Part shown: one piece after another, positions 55,197 through 64,000 of the stretch
Numbering within the stretch: position 1 is the stretch's first letter
Layout of the letters: each line of letters starts with the position of its first letter
Source: Muscardinus avellanarius
Lineage: Eukaryota; Chordata; Mammalia; Rodentia; Gliridae
NCBI GenBank assembly: GCA_963383645.1
Contig: OY726569.1
Coordinates: forward strand, 26,490,554 to 26,554,553
DNA length: 64,000 bases
Direction: 5' to 3'
Translations under genes and position numbers: made by a program
Notes under the pieces: generated by a model
Database searches by the model: none
What the model was told of the DNA's origin: nothing
The model's input: only the letters and a program-made list of their open reading frames with translations

Positions 55197-55385
55197 AAAC
55201 TGAGCATGGCGGCACACTCCTATAATCCCAGTACTTGGGAGGCTGAGACAGAAAGATCACAGGTTCAAGGAAAGTCTTAGCAACCAAGGGAGACATCATT
55301 TCAAAACAAAAAATAGACCTGGGGGTATGGCTTCAAGGAAGAATGACCCTGGGTTCAATCTCCAACTCCTCCCCCCAATACAAAA
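55197..55385 (+). mobile_element. B1-dID SINE
   Basis: AACTGAGCATGGCGGCACAC head; tail GGGTTCAATCTCC. Confidence 0.8.
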
Positions 55386-55419
55386 TCTAGATATATTTGT
55401 TTAGAAATTGGTTAGAGCT

Positions 55420-56046
55420 CACTGAGGGGCTAGGGCAGTGCCAGGGTCAGCGAGGCTGGGATCAGAGCCTGCCTTGAGGCAAGGCCGGTGCTGGGGCCTC
55501 TGAGGCTGTGATTGGAGCCAGCCCAGGGGTTAGGACAGTGCGGGGCCCAGGGTGGCCAGAATCGGGGCCTCCCATGAGGCAAGGCTGGTGCTGGAGTCAG
55601 CGAGGTCGGGATCAGAGTCCTCCAGGTGGCCAGGCCACTACTGGGGCCGTCAAGAGTGGGATCAGAACTTGCAATGTGGCATGCACAGAGAGCTATCACA
55701 GAAAATAAAAACCAGATGATTCTTCTAATTAGCAAAAACTAGGAGGAAAGGGTTAACAGGAGGAGGTTGAGTTATAGAAAGGGCCCTATAGCGAAGCAAT
55801 TAAGGTGACCAATCAGAGGGGATGGGATGGGGGAGGATGGAACCTCTTTAAAACTCAGGAGGTACATAAACAAATGTATCAGAGATAATCACCAATCAAG
55901 CATGGGATCGAGGGAGGGGGAGGGAATGGGATGGGGACTGGATGAGGGCTAATTGGATGATGTATGCTTGTACATCCTCTCAAGTCTTGTATTCCAATGT
56001 GATGTATGATTACAATGCACCAATAAAAATATTAAAAAACAAAAAA
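55420..56046 (+). mobile_element. VNTR retroelement, copy A
   Basis: 627 bp on the plus strand. The first ~240 bases are about five GC-rich ~50-base repeats (for example GAGGCAAGGCCGGTGCTGGGG). A ~380-base domain follows with CCAAT (55,809), a CTCTTTAAAAC box, a G-rich purine run (55,907-55,939) and an L1-like end (GATTACAATGCACCAATAAAAAT), then an A-tail. A 17-base target duplication (55,403-55,419 and 56,047-56,063; one mismatch) brackets it exactly. There is no coding capacity. It is the same family as 57,895-59,541 in opposite orientation. Confidence 0.85.
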
Positions 56047-56114
56047 AGAAATTGGTTAGAACTATCAAAATAGTATAGTTTTATACCATTAGTGGAAGTA
56101 TTGATGTTCAAAAT

Positions 56115-56270
56115 TAGAATTCTTTTTTTTTTTATTGGTGCACTGTATTCATACATCATAATGGGATAAAAAAAAAAACTTTTGTAGACATACATGCACA
56201 CATCGCCCAGTTAGCCCCTACCCGATCCCCACCCCATTCCCTCCCCATCCCTCCTTCCCATGCTTGGCTT
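56115..56270 (-). mobile_element. L1 3'-end fragment
   Basis: ATTGGTGCACTGTATTCATACATCA and the C-rich (antisense purine) run CCCCACCCCATTCCCTCCCC mark an antisense L1 3'UTR about 150 bases long. Confidence 0.75.
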
Positions 56271-56469
56271 AGTGGTTGACATCTAGTATTATAGCAATTT
56301 ATCCAAAATTAAAAATGATAATCTCACATAACAGTTTCATTTGTCTGATACCAAGCTTTTGATGACTTAAAGATAACATTTCAGTATTTCTTTTTGCTTT
56401 CTTTCTTACCAGAGAATATTTTTTTTTTTTTAGGTGAAACTATCACACATTTTCTTGTTTATTTTTCAG

Positions 56470-56879
56470 AAAAAAAATCTGTCCTAATATGGAATATGGA
56501 CTCTAGATACCCAAAATGATTTCGAAAAAGAACAAAGCTAGAAGATGTATATTTTCTGATTTCAAACCATATAAAGCTACAATAATTGAAACAGTATAGT
56601 ACTGTTATAAAGGCAGATATATAAACCATTGGAGTTAAATAAAAGCCTAGAGATAAATTCTTCCATATATTGTCAAGTTATTTTTGACAAGGTTTCCACG
56701 AACATTTGGTGGTGGGAATAATAATCTTTTAACTAAATATTGTTGAAAAATAATAATTACATGAAAAAGAATAAAATTGGACCCTTACCTAACACCATAT
56801 ACAAGTATTAACTCAAAATAGGTAAAAGACCTAAGTATAAATCTTAAGACTATAAACGTTTAGAAGAAAATCTGGGTCA
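56470..56879 (+). mobile_element. L1 ORF2 3' fragment, sense
   Basis: ATAAAGCTACAATAATTGAAACAG, TTGACAAGGTTTCCACGAAC and AGACTATAAACGTTTAGAAGAAAATCTGGG follow L1 ORF2 near its end, with stops and indels. The same L1 appears to resume at about 59,820 after a 2.9-kb interruption. Confidence 0.75.
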
Positions 56880-57877
56880 TATGCGATTAACTTGCTCAGT
56901 CCTGGGGACAATAAGTCTGGCACTGAGTCCACTCGGGACCGAGATCCTTGGAAAGGTGGGCAAGGGCTTTGGTTGCGGTCGTGCAAGGGTTAATACCTGC
57001 AGCGACTCCTCCCCCGTAGCAAGTAAGAACTCCTTCAAGCCCCCTTCAAGTGTGGGGTTTCATTCCTGGGGACCTGGGAGAGAGGAATCTGAAGAAATAA
57101 TGCGAACAACTGCCTTCTGTGCAATTGACAATGTTTTAGTTTCCCTATACCCCATGTAAGCACCAAAGGACAATAGTGAGGCATTAAGTGTAAACAAAAT
57201 AAACAGGATAAAAGAAGATCCATGGTCACAGTTTAAGATTCGTCTGGGACTGGGTGATTAAAGTCAGCCCCCTTGACTTTGTCATTGGAATCAGGTTTCT
57301 GGCCTCACAGGTGAGCCCTAGGGGGCAAGGTCCAGAGTCCGGAAAGGCGCCTGGACAGGCAGGTGTCTGTAAAGGCGGGGGTCACACCCAAAGTCCAGTT
57401 TTGGGGAAATTCAGCCTTCTAGGATCTCTTTTGATCCTTCAAGAGTCTTTTGTCTCTAGGGCTTAGTTCAGGTCCTCCTTTATCAAGATCCATAGGGCTG
57501 CATTGAGGATTTGTCTGGTCCTGTCTGCTCCGCCATCCCCTATAAGGCAATACTTATATTACAGTTAGTAAACAGGGCAAAAACATTATAACACAGGTGA
57601 CTGGATTTCTATAATTGTTCTTTAATGCATAATCTTGAAGCAGACTTTTGGGTTTTTTACTGTCCTGCTTCTGAGTCACAAACGGTAAGCTTTTGTTAAG
57701 GCCAGAGAAGAGCTTATTAGCATCTCTTAAGAGGGAAACAAATGGTCCAGATTCCAGAGACAGTTTTACATCTCTTTGGGAAATGGGGCAGAAGGTAGGT
57801 TTGCAGCTTCTCCTGCTGGCAGAGAGGTGCTGGGAGCTAATCATTAGATCAAAGGACCTGCTTGCTGAGAGGAATTT
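56880..57877 (-). other. Unclassified insertion inside the L1 (first part)
   Basis: About 1 kb with no SINE or L1 character. A 97-codon frame lies on the minus strand (57,554-57,844). The sequence continues at 59,559 beyond the VNTR element. It could be part of an old endogenous retrovirus or a retrocopy; I do not recognise it. Confidence 0.35.
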
Positions 57878-57894
57878 TGCAGCCCCTGAATTCT

Positions 57895-59541
57895 TTTTTT
57901 TTCCCCAGTCTTTTATTTATTAATTTATTTTTTAAATTGGTGCATTGTAGTCATATATCAATCACATTGGAGTACAAGACTTGAGAGGATATACAAGCAC
58001 ACATCATCCAATTAGCCCTCCTCCAGTCCCCATCCCATTCCCTCCCCCTCCCTCCATCCCACGCTTCTATGGTGATTTACTTTGATGCATTTGTTTATGT
58101 ACCTCCTGCGTTTTAAAGAGGCTCTGTCCTCCAGTATTACATACCCTCTGATTGGTCATATTAGTTGCTTCACTATAGGGCCCTTTCTATAGCTCAACCT
58201 CTTCCTGTTGCCCTTTTCCTCCTAGTTATTGCTGATTAAGAGAAGCGTCTGATTTATATTTTCTGCGATATTTCTCTGTGCATGCTGCGTTGCAAGTACC
58301 GATCCCACTCTTGATGGTCCCAGTAGTGGCCTGGCTACTCAGTGGACTGATCCAGACCTCACTGGCTCAAGTAGCGGCCTTGCCTCATGGGAGGCCCCAG
58401 TTCTGGTCTCGCTGGCCCCTGCACCTGTCTAACCCCTAAGCTGGCTTTGGTCCCGGCCTTGGAGGCCGCAGGAGTGAACTTACCTCACGCCAGGCTCTGA
58501 TGCTGGCCATTGGCCCCTGCACCGGCCTAACCCCTTGGCAGGATTCCAATCCTGGCCTCGGAGGCCCCAGCACCGGCCTAGCCTCACGGCAGGCTCCAAT
58601 GCCAGCCTCGTTGGCCCCAGCACCGGCCTAACCCCTCGGCAAGTTCTGTTCCCGGGTTAGGAGGCCCCAGCACTGGCCATGTCTCACGACAGGCTCCGAT
58701 GCTGGCCTTGCCTCACGGCAGGCTCCGATGCCAGCCTCGCTGGCCCCAGCACCGGTCTAGCCCTTCGGCAGGTTGTTATCCTGGCCTCGGAGGCCCCAGT
58801 ACTGGCCTTGCCTCACGGCAGGCTCCGATGCCGGCCTTGCTGGCCCCAACACCGGCCTAACCCCCTCGGCAGGCTCTTATCCCAGCCTCGGAGGTCCCAG
58901 GACTGGCCTTGCCTCACAGCAGGCTCCGATGCCAGCCTCGCTGGCCCCAGCACCGGCCTAACCCCTCTTCCGGCTCCGATACTGGCCTCGGAGGCCCCAG
59001 TACCGGCCTTGCCTCAAGGCAGGCTCCAATCCTGGCCTCGGAGGCCTCAGCACCGGCCTTGCCTCATGGCAGGACCCAATGCCGGCCTCGCTGGCCCCAG
59101 CATCGGCCTCACCCCTCGGCAGGCTCCAATCCCGGCCTTGGAGGCCCCAGTACCGGCCTTGCCTCATGGCAGGATCCGGTGCCGGCCTCGCTGGCCCCAA
59201 CACCGGCCTAACCCCTCAGCAGGCTTCGATCCTGGCCTCGGAGGCCCCAGCACTGGCCATGCCTCACGGCAGGCTACAATTCCGGCCTCGCTGGCCCCAG
59301 CACCGGCCTAACCTCTCGGCAGGCTCTTATCCTGGCCTCGGAGGCCCCAGTACCGGCCTTGCCTCAAGGCAGGCTCCGATGCCGGCCTCGGAGGCCCCAG
59401 CACCGGCCTAACCCCTCGGCAGGCTCTTATCCCAGCCTCGGATGCCCCAGTACCGGCCTTGCCTGAAGGCAGGCTCTGATCCAGGCCTCGGAGGCCCCAG
59501 CACTGGCCTTGCCTTACGGCAGGCTCCGATGCTGGCCTCGC
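57895..59541 (-). mobile_element. VNTR retroelement, copy B, complete with TSD
   Basis: 1,647 bp on the minus strand. Low end: antisense A-tail and L1-like 3' end (ATTGGTGCATTGTAGTCATA), then C-rich run 58,025-58,062, TTTTAAAGAGGC, ATTGGTCAT and CTATAGGGCCCTTTCTATAG. From about 58,310 to 59,541 it is roughly two dozen ~50-base GC-rich repeats alternating between a GGCCTAACCCCTCGGCAGG type and a GGCCTTGCCTCACGGCAGG type, giving a ~100-base higher-order unit. A perfect 17-base target duplication lies at 57,878-57,894 and 59,542-59,558. Long frames across the VNTR (58,679-59,311 and others) come from its stop-poor GC repeats. Confidence 0.88.
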
Positions 59542-59558
59542 TGCAGCCCCTGAATTCT

Positions 59559-59818
59559 GACTGCCATTTTTTACAGCTGGAACAATATAGAGAAATTCTG
59601 AAAGCTCAGACATTTTACTAGAAAATTTATCTTTCATGGACTCAACTTCTTCCACAGTCCTATTTCTTGGGATCCTGTTTTACATCATTGGACTTTATTA
59701 GTGTAGAAATCTAAGAGCAGGGAGTATTTTTGCCAGAGATGACATCTTCTCCTTGGGGCTAGCCTCCATGAGGCCTTGCCAAATACGAGCATTTCTCATG
59801 CTCGCATTTGCCGAGCGG
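59559..59818 (-). other. Unclassified insertion inside the L1 (second part)
   Basis: Continues 56,880-57,877 after the VNTR element. It holds a minus-strand frame joining in phase with the earlier one, and a hairpin with stem CGAGCAT/ATGCTCG at 59,786-59,804. Confidence 0.35.
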
Positions 59819-60110
59819 GGACCTCACAACACTGAAATTGGCAGTGATTTCTTGGATATGATTTCAATGGCACAGGCAACAGAAGGGTAAACAAACTCCC
59901 TAAAAATTAAAAAAAATATTGTATATCCAAAGACAATGTAAACAGAGTTAAGAGTTACTGACAGAATGGGATAAAATATTTCCAAATGCTATATCTGAAG
60001 GTATATTAATATTCCAACTAGAAATCCTAAAAATTAGCAACAATAAAAGCAAACAATACAATTTAGAGATAGGTAAAAGACTAACATAAATAATGAATCT
60101 CCACAGATAA
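59819..60110 (+). mobile_element. L1 ORF2 3' fragment, sense (continuation)
   Basis: TGGCAGTGATTTCTTGGATATGA and GCACAGGCAACAGAAGGGTAAA follow the text that should come after 56,879 in L1 ORF2. It runs to AAAATATTTCCAAATGCTATATCTG and beyond. Confidence 0.75.
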
Positions 60111-60117
60111 CCAATCT

Positions 60118-61033
60118 TAGTTGTCTGTTGGATGGAAAATCTTGTTTCTCTGGTTCTGGTGTGTGTTATCTAATTCTTCTTTGTAGTTAATCTCTTTGAG
60201 TACTTTCTCTAGCGCTGGTTTTGAAGACATAAATTCCTTCAGTTTCTGTTAGTCGTGGAAGCTTCTTATTTCCCCATCTAATTTGATAGAAAGTTTTGCT
60301 GGGTAGGAAATTTTTGGCTGGAAGTTCTTTTCTTTCAGTTTGGAATGTTACTCCACTCCATTCTGGTTCTCATGACTTGGTTTGGGAAGTCTGGAGTGAT
60401 TCTAATTGACTTGCCTCTGAATGTCACTTGGCCCTTTGTTTTTTGTTGCCTTTAAGATTCTCTGCTTGGCTTCCACATTGGTCATTTTGACAATTATGTG
60501 GTGTGGGGATGCTCTTCTCTGATCCTGTCTAAAGGGGGTTCTATAAGTTTCCTGGACCTGTGTATCGACCTCTTGCTCTATGTTTGGAAAATTTTCTGCT
60601 ATTACTTCCTTGAAGAGATTTTTGATCCCTTTGGTTTCACCTTTTTTTTCCCCTCCTCTATTCCAATTATTCTTAGGTTAGCTCTCTTAAAATGGGCCCA
60701 TATTTCTTCAATGTCAGATTCCTGCTGTCGGATATTTTTTTCTAAATTAGAAACTATGTGTTCATTTTTGGAGTGATCCTCTTGTAGGAGCGAGATTCTA
60801 TTCTCCATGTGGTCTAATCGGTTGTTTTTATTTTGAATTGAGGCCTTTACTTCATTAATTGCATCCTTTATCTCTTTTTGGCTCTCTTTGAATTCTTTTT
60901 GAAACACCTCTATTATTTCTACAGTTATTTTTCTGATTTGATCTTCTAGAAATCTCTGAATTTCTGTTTTATCAGGTTCTGATGTTGTGGGGTTGTGGGC
61001 ATTCATTGCTCCAGTGTTATTCCTCTTTCCCAT
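60118..61033 (-). pseudogene. L1 ORF1 (RNA-binding chaperone), frameshifted
   Basis: L1 ORF1 protein coats L1 RNA as a coiled-coil trimer and aids retrotransposition. The frame starts MGKRNNTGAMNAHN at 61,033. A heptad-rich segment follows (KKEIKDAINEVKASIQNKNNRLDHMENRIS and on), then the family signature RANLRIIGIEEG. A frameshift occurs at the run of eight A's on the minus strand (plus about 60,644-60,651). Later ORF1 pieces (AENFPN, RITPDFP, LSIKLDGE-like) continue in other phases to a stop at 60,118-60,120. The length of about 305 codons is near the L1 norm. Confidence 0.85.
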
Positions 61034-61993
61034 GATTTCGGAAGTTTGTGCCTTCTCTGGGTTCTTCCCTTGGGTCACTAAGACTTCACTTAAGGTACTC
61101 TGGATCTCGAGTCTGTGGTATCTCAGTCCCCACTACTCCTTTACTAGGTTGTATGGCAGAGTCTCAGACCCAGGGAGTCAATCGAGGCTGCTTTAGACCA
61201 TGGTGGGTGCCAGTTTGGGTGTTCTCCTATGGTGTGATACCTCTGCCACCGCCACTCCCCCACTGGGTCAAGTCCCTGGGAGTGCAGTACTGGGATTTCT
61301 TTTCTAGGGGCCGCAATTTGACTCACTGTTGTTGAGTGCGCCGATGGAGCTGTAGTGGACTCGGTGAATTCGTTGCTGCTGCCGCCTGTGGCAATATGGC
61401 GCCGCTGCCACGCCCTCGGCTGTGAGGCTGGCGTATGTCTTCTCTGTTTTTGAGCTCTGCTCTGAGTCCCTGCAGGGTGTGCTGAGCCCAGCCACTGGGA
61501 GCTTTAGATGCTCCCTGAGCTGAAAAGTCTGCCAAATCCCGCCTGGTTGTTCTGCAGCGGCTCACCTTGGCTCGCTGTCTGCCACTCCTCTCTGGAGCCT
61601 GGTGGGCTGTTGAGTGCGTTCGTCTGGAGCCGACCGGTGAACTTGCTGCTGCCACTAAGGCGCTGCTGCTGCGTCCTCGGCTGTGAGGCCGGCGTATCTA
61701 CTCTGTGGCTCTGAGTTCCATTCTGAGTCCCCCTCCTCTTTGGGGCCTGGTGCTGCAAGGAAAGATGGTGCCGACACTTCGTGCTGCAGCTCCAGCCACA
61801 GCTTTGCGATCTGTTTTTTTTCTGTGTCTCGTTTTTCCAGCCCTCTTTTTCTCTGTCCCTTGTAATTACATTTTTTGTTTCTCTGCTGATGGTGCTTTCT
61901 GACTATGAAAGGTGCTGATTTTGTAGTAATAGAGATTGGTTGTTAGTGGGGCTCGTAAGCCCCGCTTTTCTCCGTCGCCATCTTCCCGGAAGT
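61034..61993 (-). mobile_element. L1 5'UTR, apparently complete
   Basis: About 960 bases before ORF1, GC- and CpG-rich, with two related blocks (GCGTATGTCTTCTCTG... at 61,430 and GCGTATCTACTCTGTGG... at 61,693) that look like an internal duplication. It ends at the typical L1 start text CCGGGAAGATGGCGACGG read on the minus strand. Confidence 0.75.
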
Positions 61994-62354
61994 CTGTGCA
62001 AATTTTAAAACATGTGGTTCTTGTTATACAGGATCTAGCTAACCACAACATTCTGGTTGGCCTAAGTAATCACCATATATGTCTCGCAGCTTGTGCTCCT
62101 GCCCTAGCCCTCTGTTACCAGCTGATTGGCTTCTGTATTTGGCTTGCTTGCAATAGCTCGCATAGTGATTGAGTTAAATGTGTAAGGACCTGATTGGTCC
62201 CTTGTTAGTATAAAAGGTTCCTGCTGCCTGGTCTCAGTGCATCCCTACAGCCAAACTTCTGTGCTAAGGGTACCGCCACTGGCCAGCTAATAAAGGCTTC
62301 AATTGGCACATTCCCTTGGACTCTCGAGTCTCTCATTTCTTGCTAAATCTGCAT
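61994..62354 (+). mobile_element. Solo LTR of an endogenous retrovirus
   Basis: About 360 bp from TGTGCAAATT to AAATCTGCA. GATTGG boxes, TATAAAAGG (62,211) and AATAAAG (62,290) are in U3-R order, and the length suits a class II-like LTR. No flanking duplication or primer-binding site was found, and it abuts the L1 5' end. Exact edges are uncertain. Confidence 0.65.
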
Positions 62355-62669
62355 GCATACAACGCTGCTTCTATAGTTAGAGACAAACAAGAACTTGATG
62401 GCCGAATCATAACCTTGTAAACATGAGATAAAGGAAGAACTGAGTTTCGTTCAGGGAGTCGGCTCTCTTGCCTTCTCCCCCTTCCCTCTTTGAGACCAGA
62501 GATATAGTCTTGAGGGTGTTCTTTCATCACATTGCCCAGAGCACTGCTGGTACAGAGCCCCGCACGAATGCATTTTTAAGGTAGAACTGACAAAATCTGC
62601 TGACATATTAAATGAGTATGTGAAGGGAGAAAACGGATGACTTCAAAGGCTTTTTGAAAAATACTTGTG
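62355..62669. other. Unassigned DNA
   Basis: No repeat or gene recognised. Confidence 0.4.
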
Positions 62670-62856
62670 TGTGTATATGCATGTTGCTAGGGATGAAACC
62701 CAGAGGCCTTCTACCTCTGAGATACACCCCCAGACTTATTTATTTGGAAACAAGGTTTTCACTAATTTGCTGAGACTTGCTTTGAACCTGTGATCGTCCT
62801 TTTTCAGTCTTTCAAGTACTGGGATTACAAGTGTGCCCCATTATGCCCAGCTAAAA
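62670..62856 (-). mobile_element. B1-dID SINE, diverged
   Basis: TGCTAGGGATGAAACCCAGAGG tail; CATTATGCCCAGC head. Confidence 0.78.
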
Positions 62857-62864
62857 CAATACTT

Positions 62865-64000
62865 TTTTTGCACATTGTAATTATACATCACAGTGAGGTT
62901 CAAAGTGAAACAAACAGTACACAGAGGTCTTGGTGTGTTTCCTCTGTCCCCGCCCCTTGCCATACATAATAGGGAGGTTGGTAGTGACACCTTCATACAT
63001 GGGCTCAGCATAATTTGAACTGTTTCTTTCATCCTCTTCCACTATTCTGCTGGTCATTTCTCCTCATTTAGCTCTCATTTTGTTTCTTATTTTATGCCTA
63101 GTTTTTACATATGAGAGAAAACATTTGACCCTTGCTTTTTTATTTTTGTGGTACTGGGTATGAAACCCAGGGACATTCTACCTCCAAGCTCCACCCCCAG
63201 CCTCTATGTTTTTATTCTTTATTTTGAAACAGGATCTCACTAAGTTACAGGGGCCCTTAGAAGTTGCTGAGGCTGTCTATGAACCGTGATCCTCCTGTCT
63301 CAGCCTCCCAAATGCTGGAATTACAAGCATTTGCCACCACGCCCAGCTTTGACCCTTGATTTTATGAGACTGGCTGGTCTCACTTAGCATAATATTCTCT
63401 AATTCCATTACTTTTTCTGCAAATGACATAATTATGTTGTTTATGGATAAGTAAAATTCCATTGTGTATATATTTTTGTTACACATTCATACTTAGATTG
63501 TTTTCTTAACTTGGCCCTTGTAAATTATGCTGCTATTATTAGATATGCATAGATTACTATAGTGATATATGCATATATAAATTTAATATTTTGGAAATAT
63601 GAGTAGTAGTATAGCTGGGGCATATAGTCATTTTATTTCTAGTATTCTGAGGAAGTTTCATTCTGATCTCCATAGTGGTTATATTAATTTGCAGCCCACC
63701 AACAATGTACAAGTGTTCCTATTTCCCCGCATCCTCTCCAGCATTTATTACTGTTTGTATTCTTCTCTGTGTCAAAGGAAATCACCAAGTCTCAGAAGAG
63801 AAAGACTACAGAATGGGTTTAAAATATTGTCAGATACTCCTCGACAGAGGACTAGTATCTAGAATGTATAAAGAACTTAAAAAACTTAACACTTAAAGTT
63901 TTTTAAAATGGGTTCTTAAATACTTTACAAAAGAATAAATACAAAGGGCCAATAAATATAAGAAAAAATGTTCAACATCATTAGCAGCCAGGGAAATGCA
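62865..64000. mobile_element. L1 fragment with twin-priming inversion, runs off the window
   Basis: 62,865-63,125 and 63,350-63,765 are antisense L1 3'UTR and ORF2 end (GCACATTGTAATTATACATC, CTCACTTAGCATAATATTC, CACCAACAATGTACAAGTG). From about 63,775 the strand flips to sense ORF2 (GAACTTAAAAAACTTAACAC, TTCAACATCATTAGCAGCCAGG). The two halves are neighbours in L1, as twin priming predicts. Confidence 0.8.
63139..63347 (-). mobile_element. B1-dID SINE with TSD
   Basis: TTTGACCCTTG lies at both ends of this minus-strand copy, which interrupts the L1. Confidence 0.9.

Noticed and set aside
57035..57229. Minus frame resembling a viral glycoprotein leader
   Set aside because: Only a hydrophobic start in a 64-codon frame; too little to assign to any viral gene.
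58679..59411. GC-rich frames up to 210 codons in several phases
   Set aside because: They are translations of the VNTR. All phases are open because the repeat unit lacks stops; no start context or conserved domain.
60602..61078. 158-codon minus frame as a host gene
   Set aside because: It is L1 ORF1 (coiled coil followed by RANLRIIGIEEG) with a frameshift.

Overview
The window is mammalian nuclear DNA, most likely from a squirrel or marmot (sciuromorph rodent). Roughly half of it is short interspersed repeats of one kind: a 7SL/B1-like head fused to an ID-like (tRNA-derived) tail. This is the B1-dID design known from squirrels and their relatives. Solitary ID elements, L1 and L2 LINEs, MIRs, solo LTRs and microsatellites make up most of the rest. 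Genes are few and none overlap.

Three genes can be recognised, and together they place the window at the 5' end of the T-cell receptor alpha/delta (TRA/TRD) locus. OR4E2 is an intact one-exon olfactory receptor on + at 11,576-12,511. OR4E1 is an intact olfactory receptor on - at 24,891-25,838. TRAV4 is a two-exon T-cell receptor alpha variable segment on + (leader exon 52,413-52,452, V exon 53,105-53,390) with a recombination signal starting at 53,391. The two receptors converge, with about 12 kb of repeats between them. The 26.6 kb between OR4E1 and TRAV4 holds no recognisable V segment, although TRAV2 and TRAV3 precede TRAV4 in human.

Layout: 1-11.5 kb is SINE-dense and carries a 620-bp pure C/T tract. 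11.5-12.6 kb is OR4E2. 13-17.4 kb is SINEs plus an old minus-strand L1, itself hit by a U2 snRNA fragment and an LTR. 17.4-24.8 kb is SINEs and an L1 with an internal inversion. 24.9-25.8 kb is OR4E1. 26-52 kb is repeat-rich, with an old L1 (31-33 kb), L2-like DNA (35-37.6 kb), an inverted duplication (37.4 and 38.5 kb), an L1 3' end (39.3-40 kb) and a solo LTR with a target-site duplication (45.5-46.4 kb). 52.2-53.4 kb is TRAV4. 55.4-62.4 kb is a nested block: two insertions of an unusual GC-rich VNTR retroelement in opposite orientation, a broken sense L1, an antisense L1 5'UTR plus ORF1, and an LTR. 62.9-64 kb is another L1 with a twin-priming inversion.

The best candidate for something undescribed is the VNTR retroelement. 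Both copies (55,420-56,046 on + and 57,895-59,541 on -) consist of ~50-bp GC-rich tandem repeats, a ~400-bp domain with an L1-like 3' end, and an A-tail. Each is flanked by a 17-bp target-site duplication. The design recalls the VNTR composite retrotransposons of apes, but may instead be a 5'-truncated L1 whose 3'UTR carries a VNTR. Repeat boundaries given here were read by eye and are usually good to about 10 bases.
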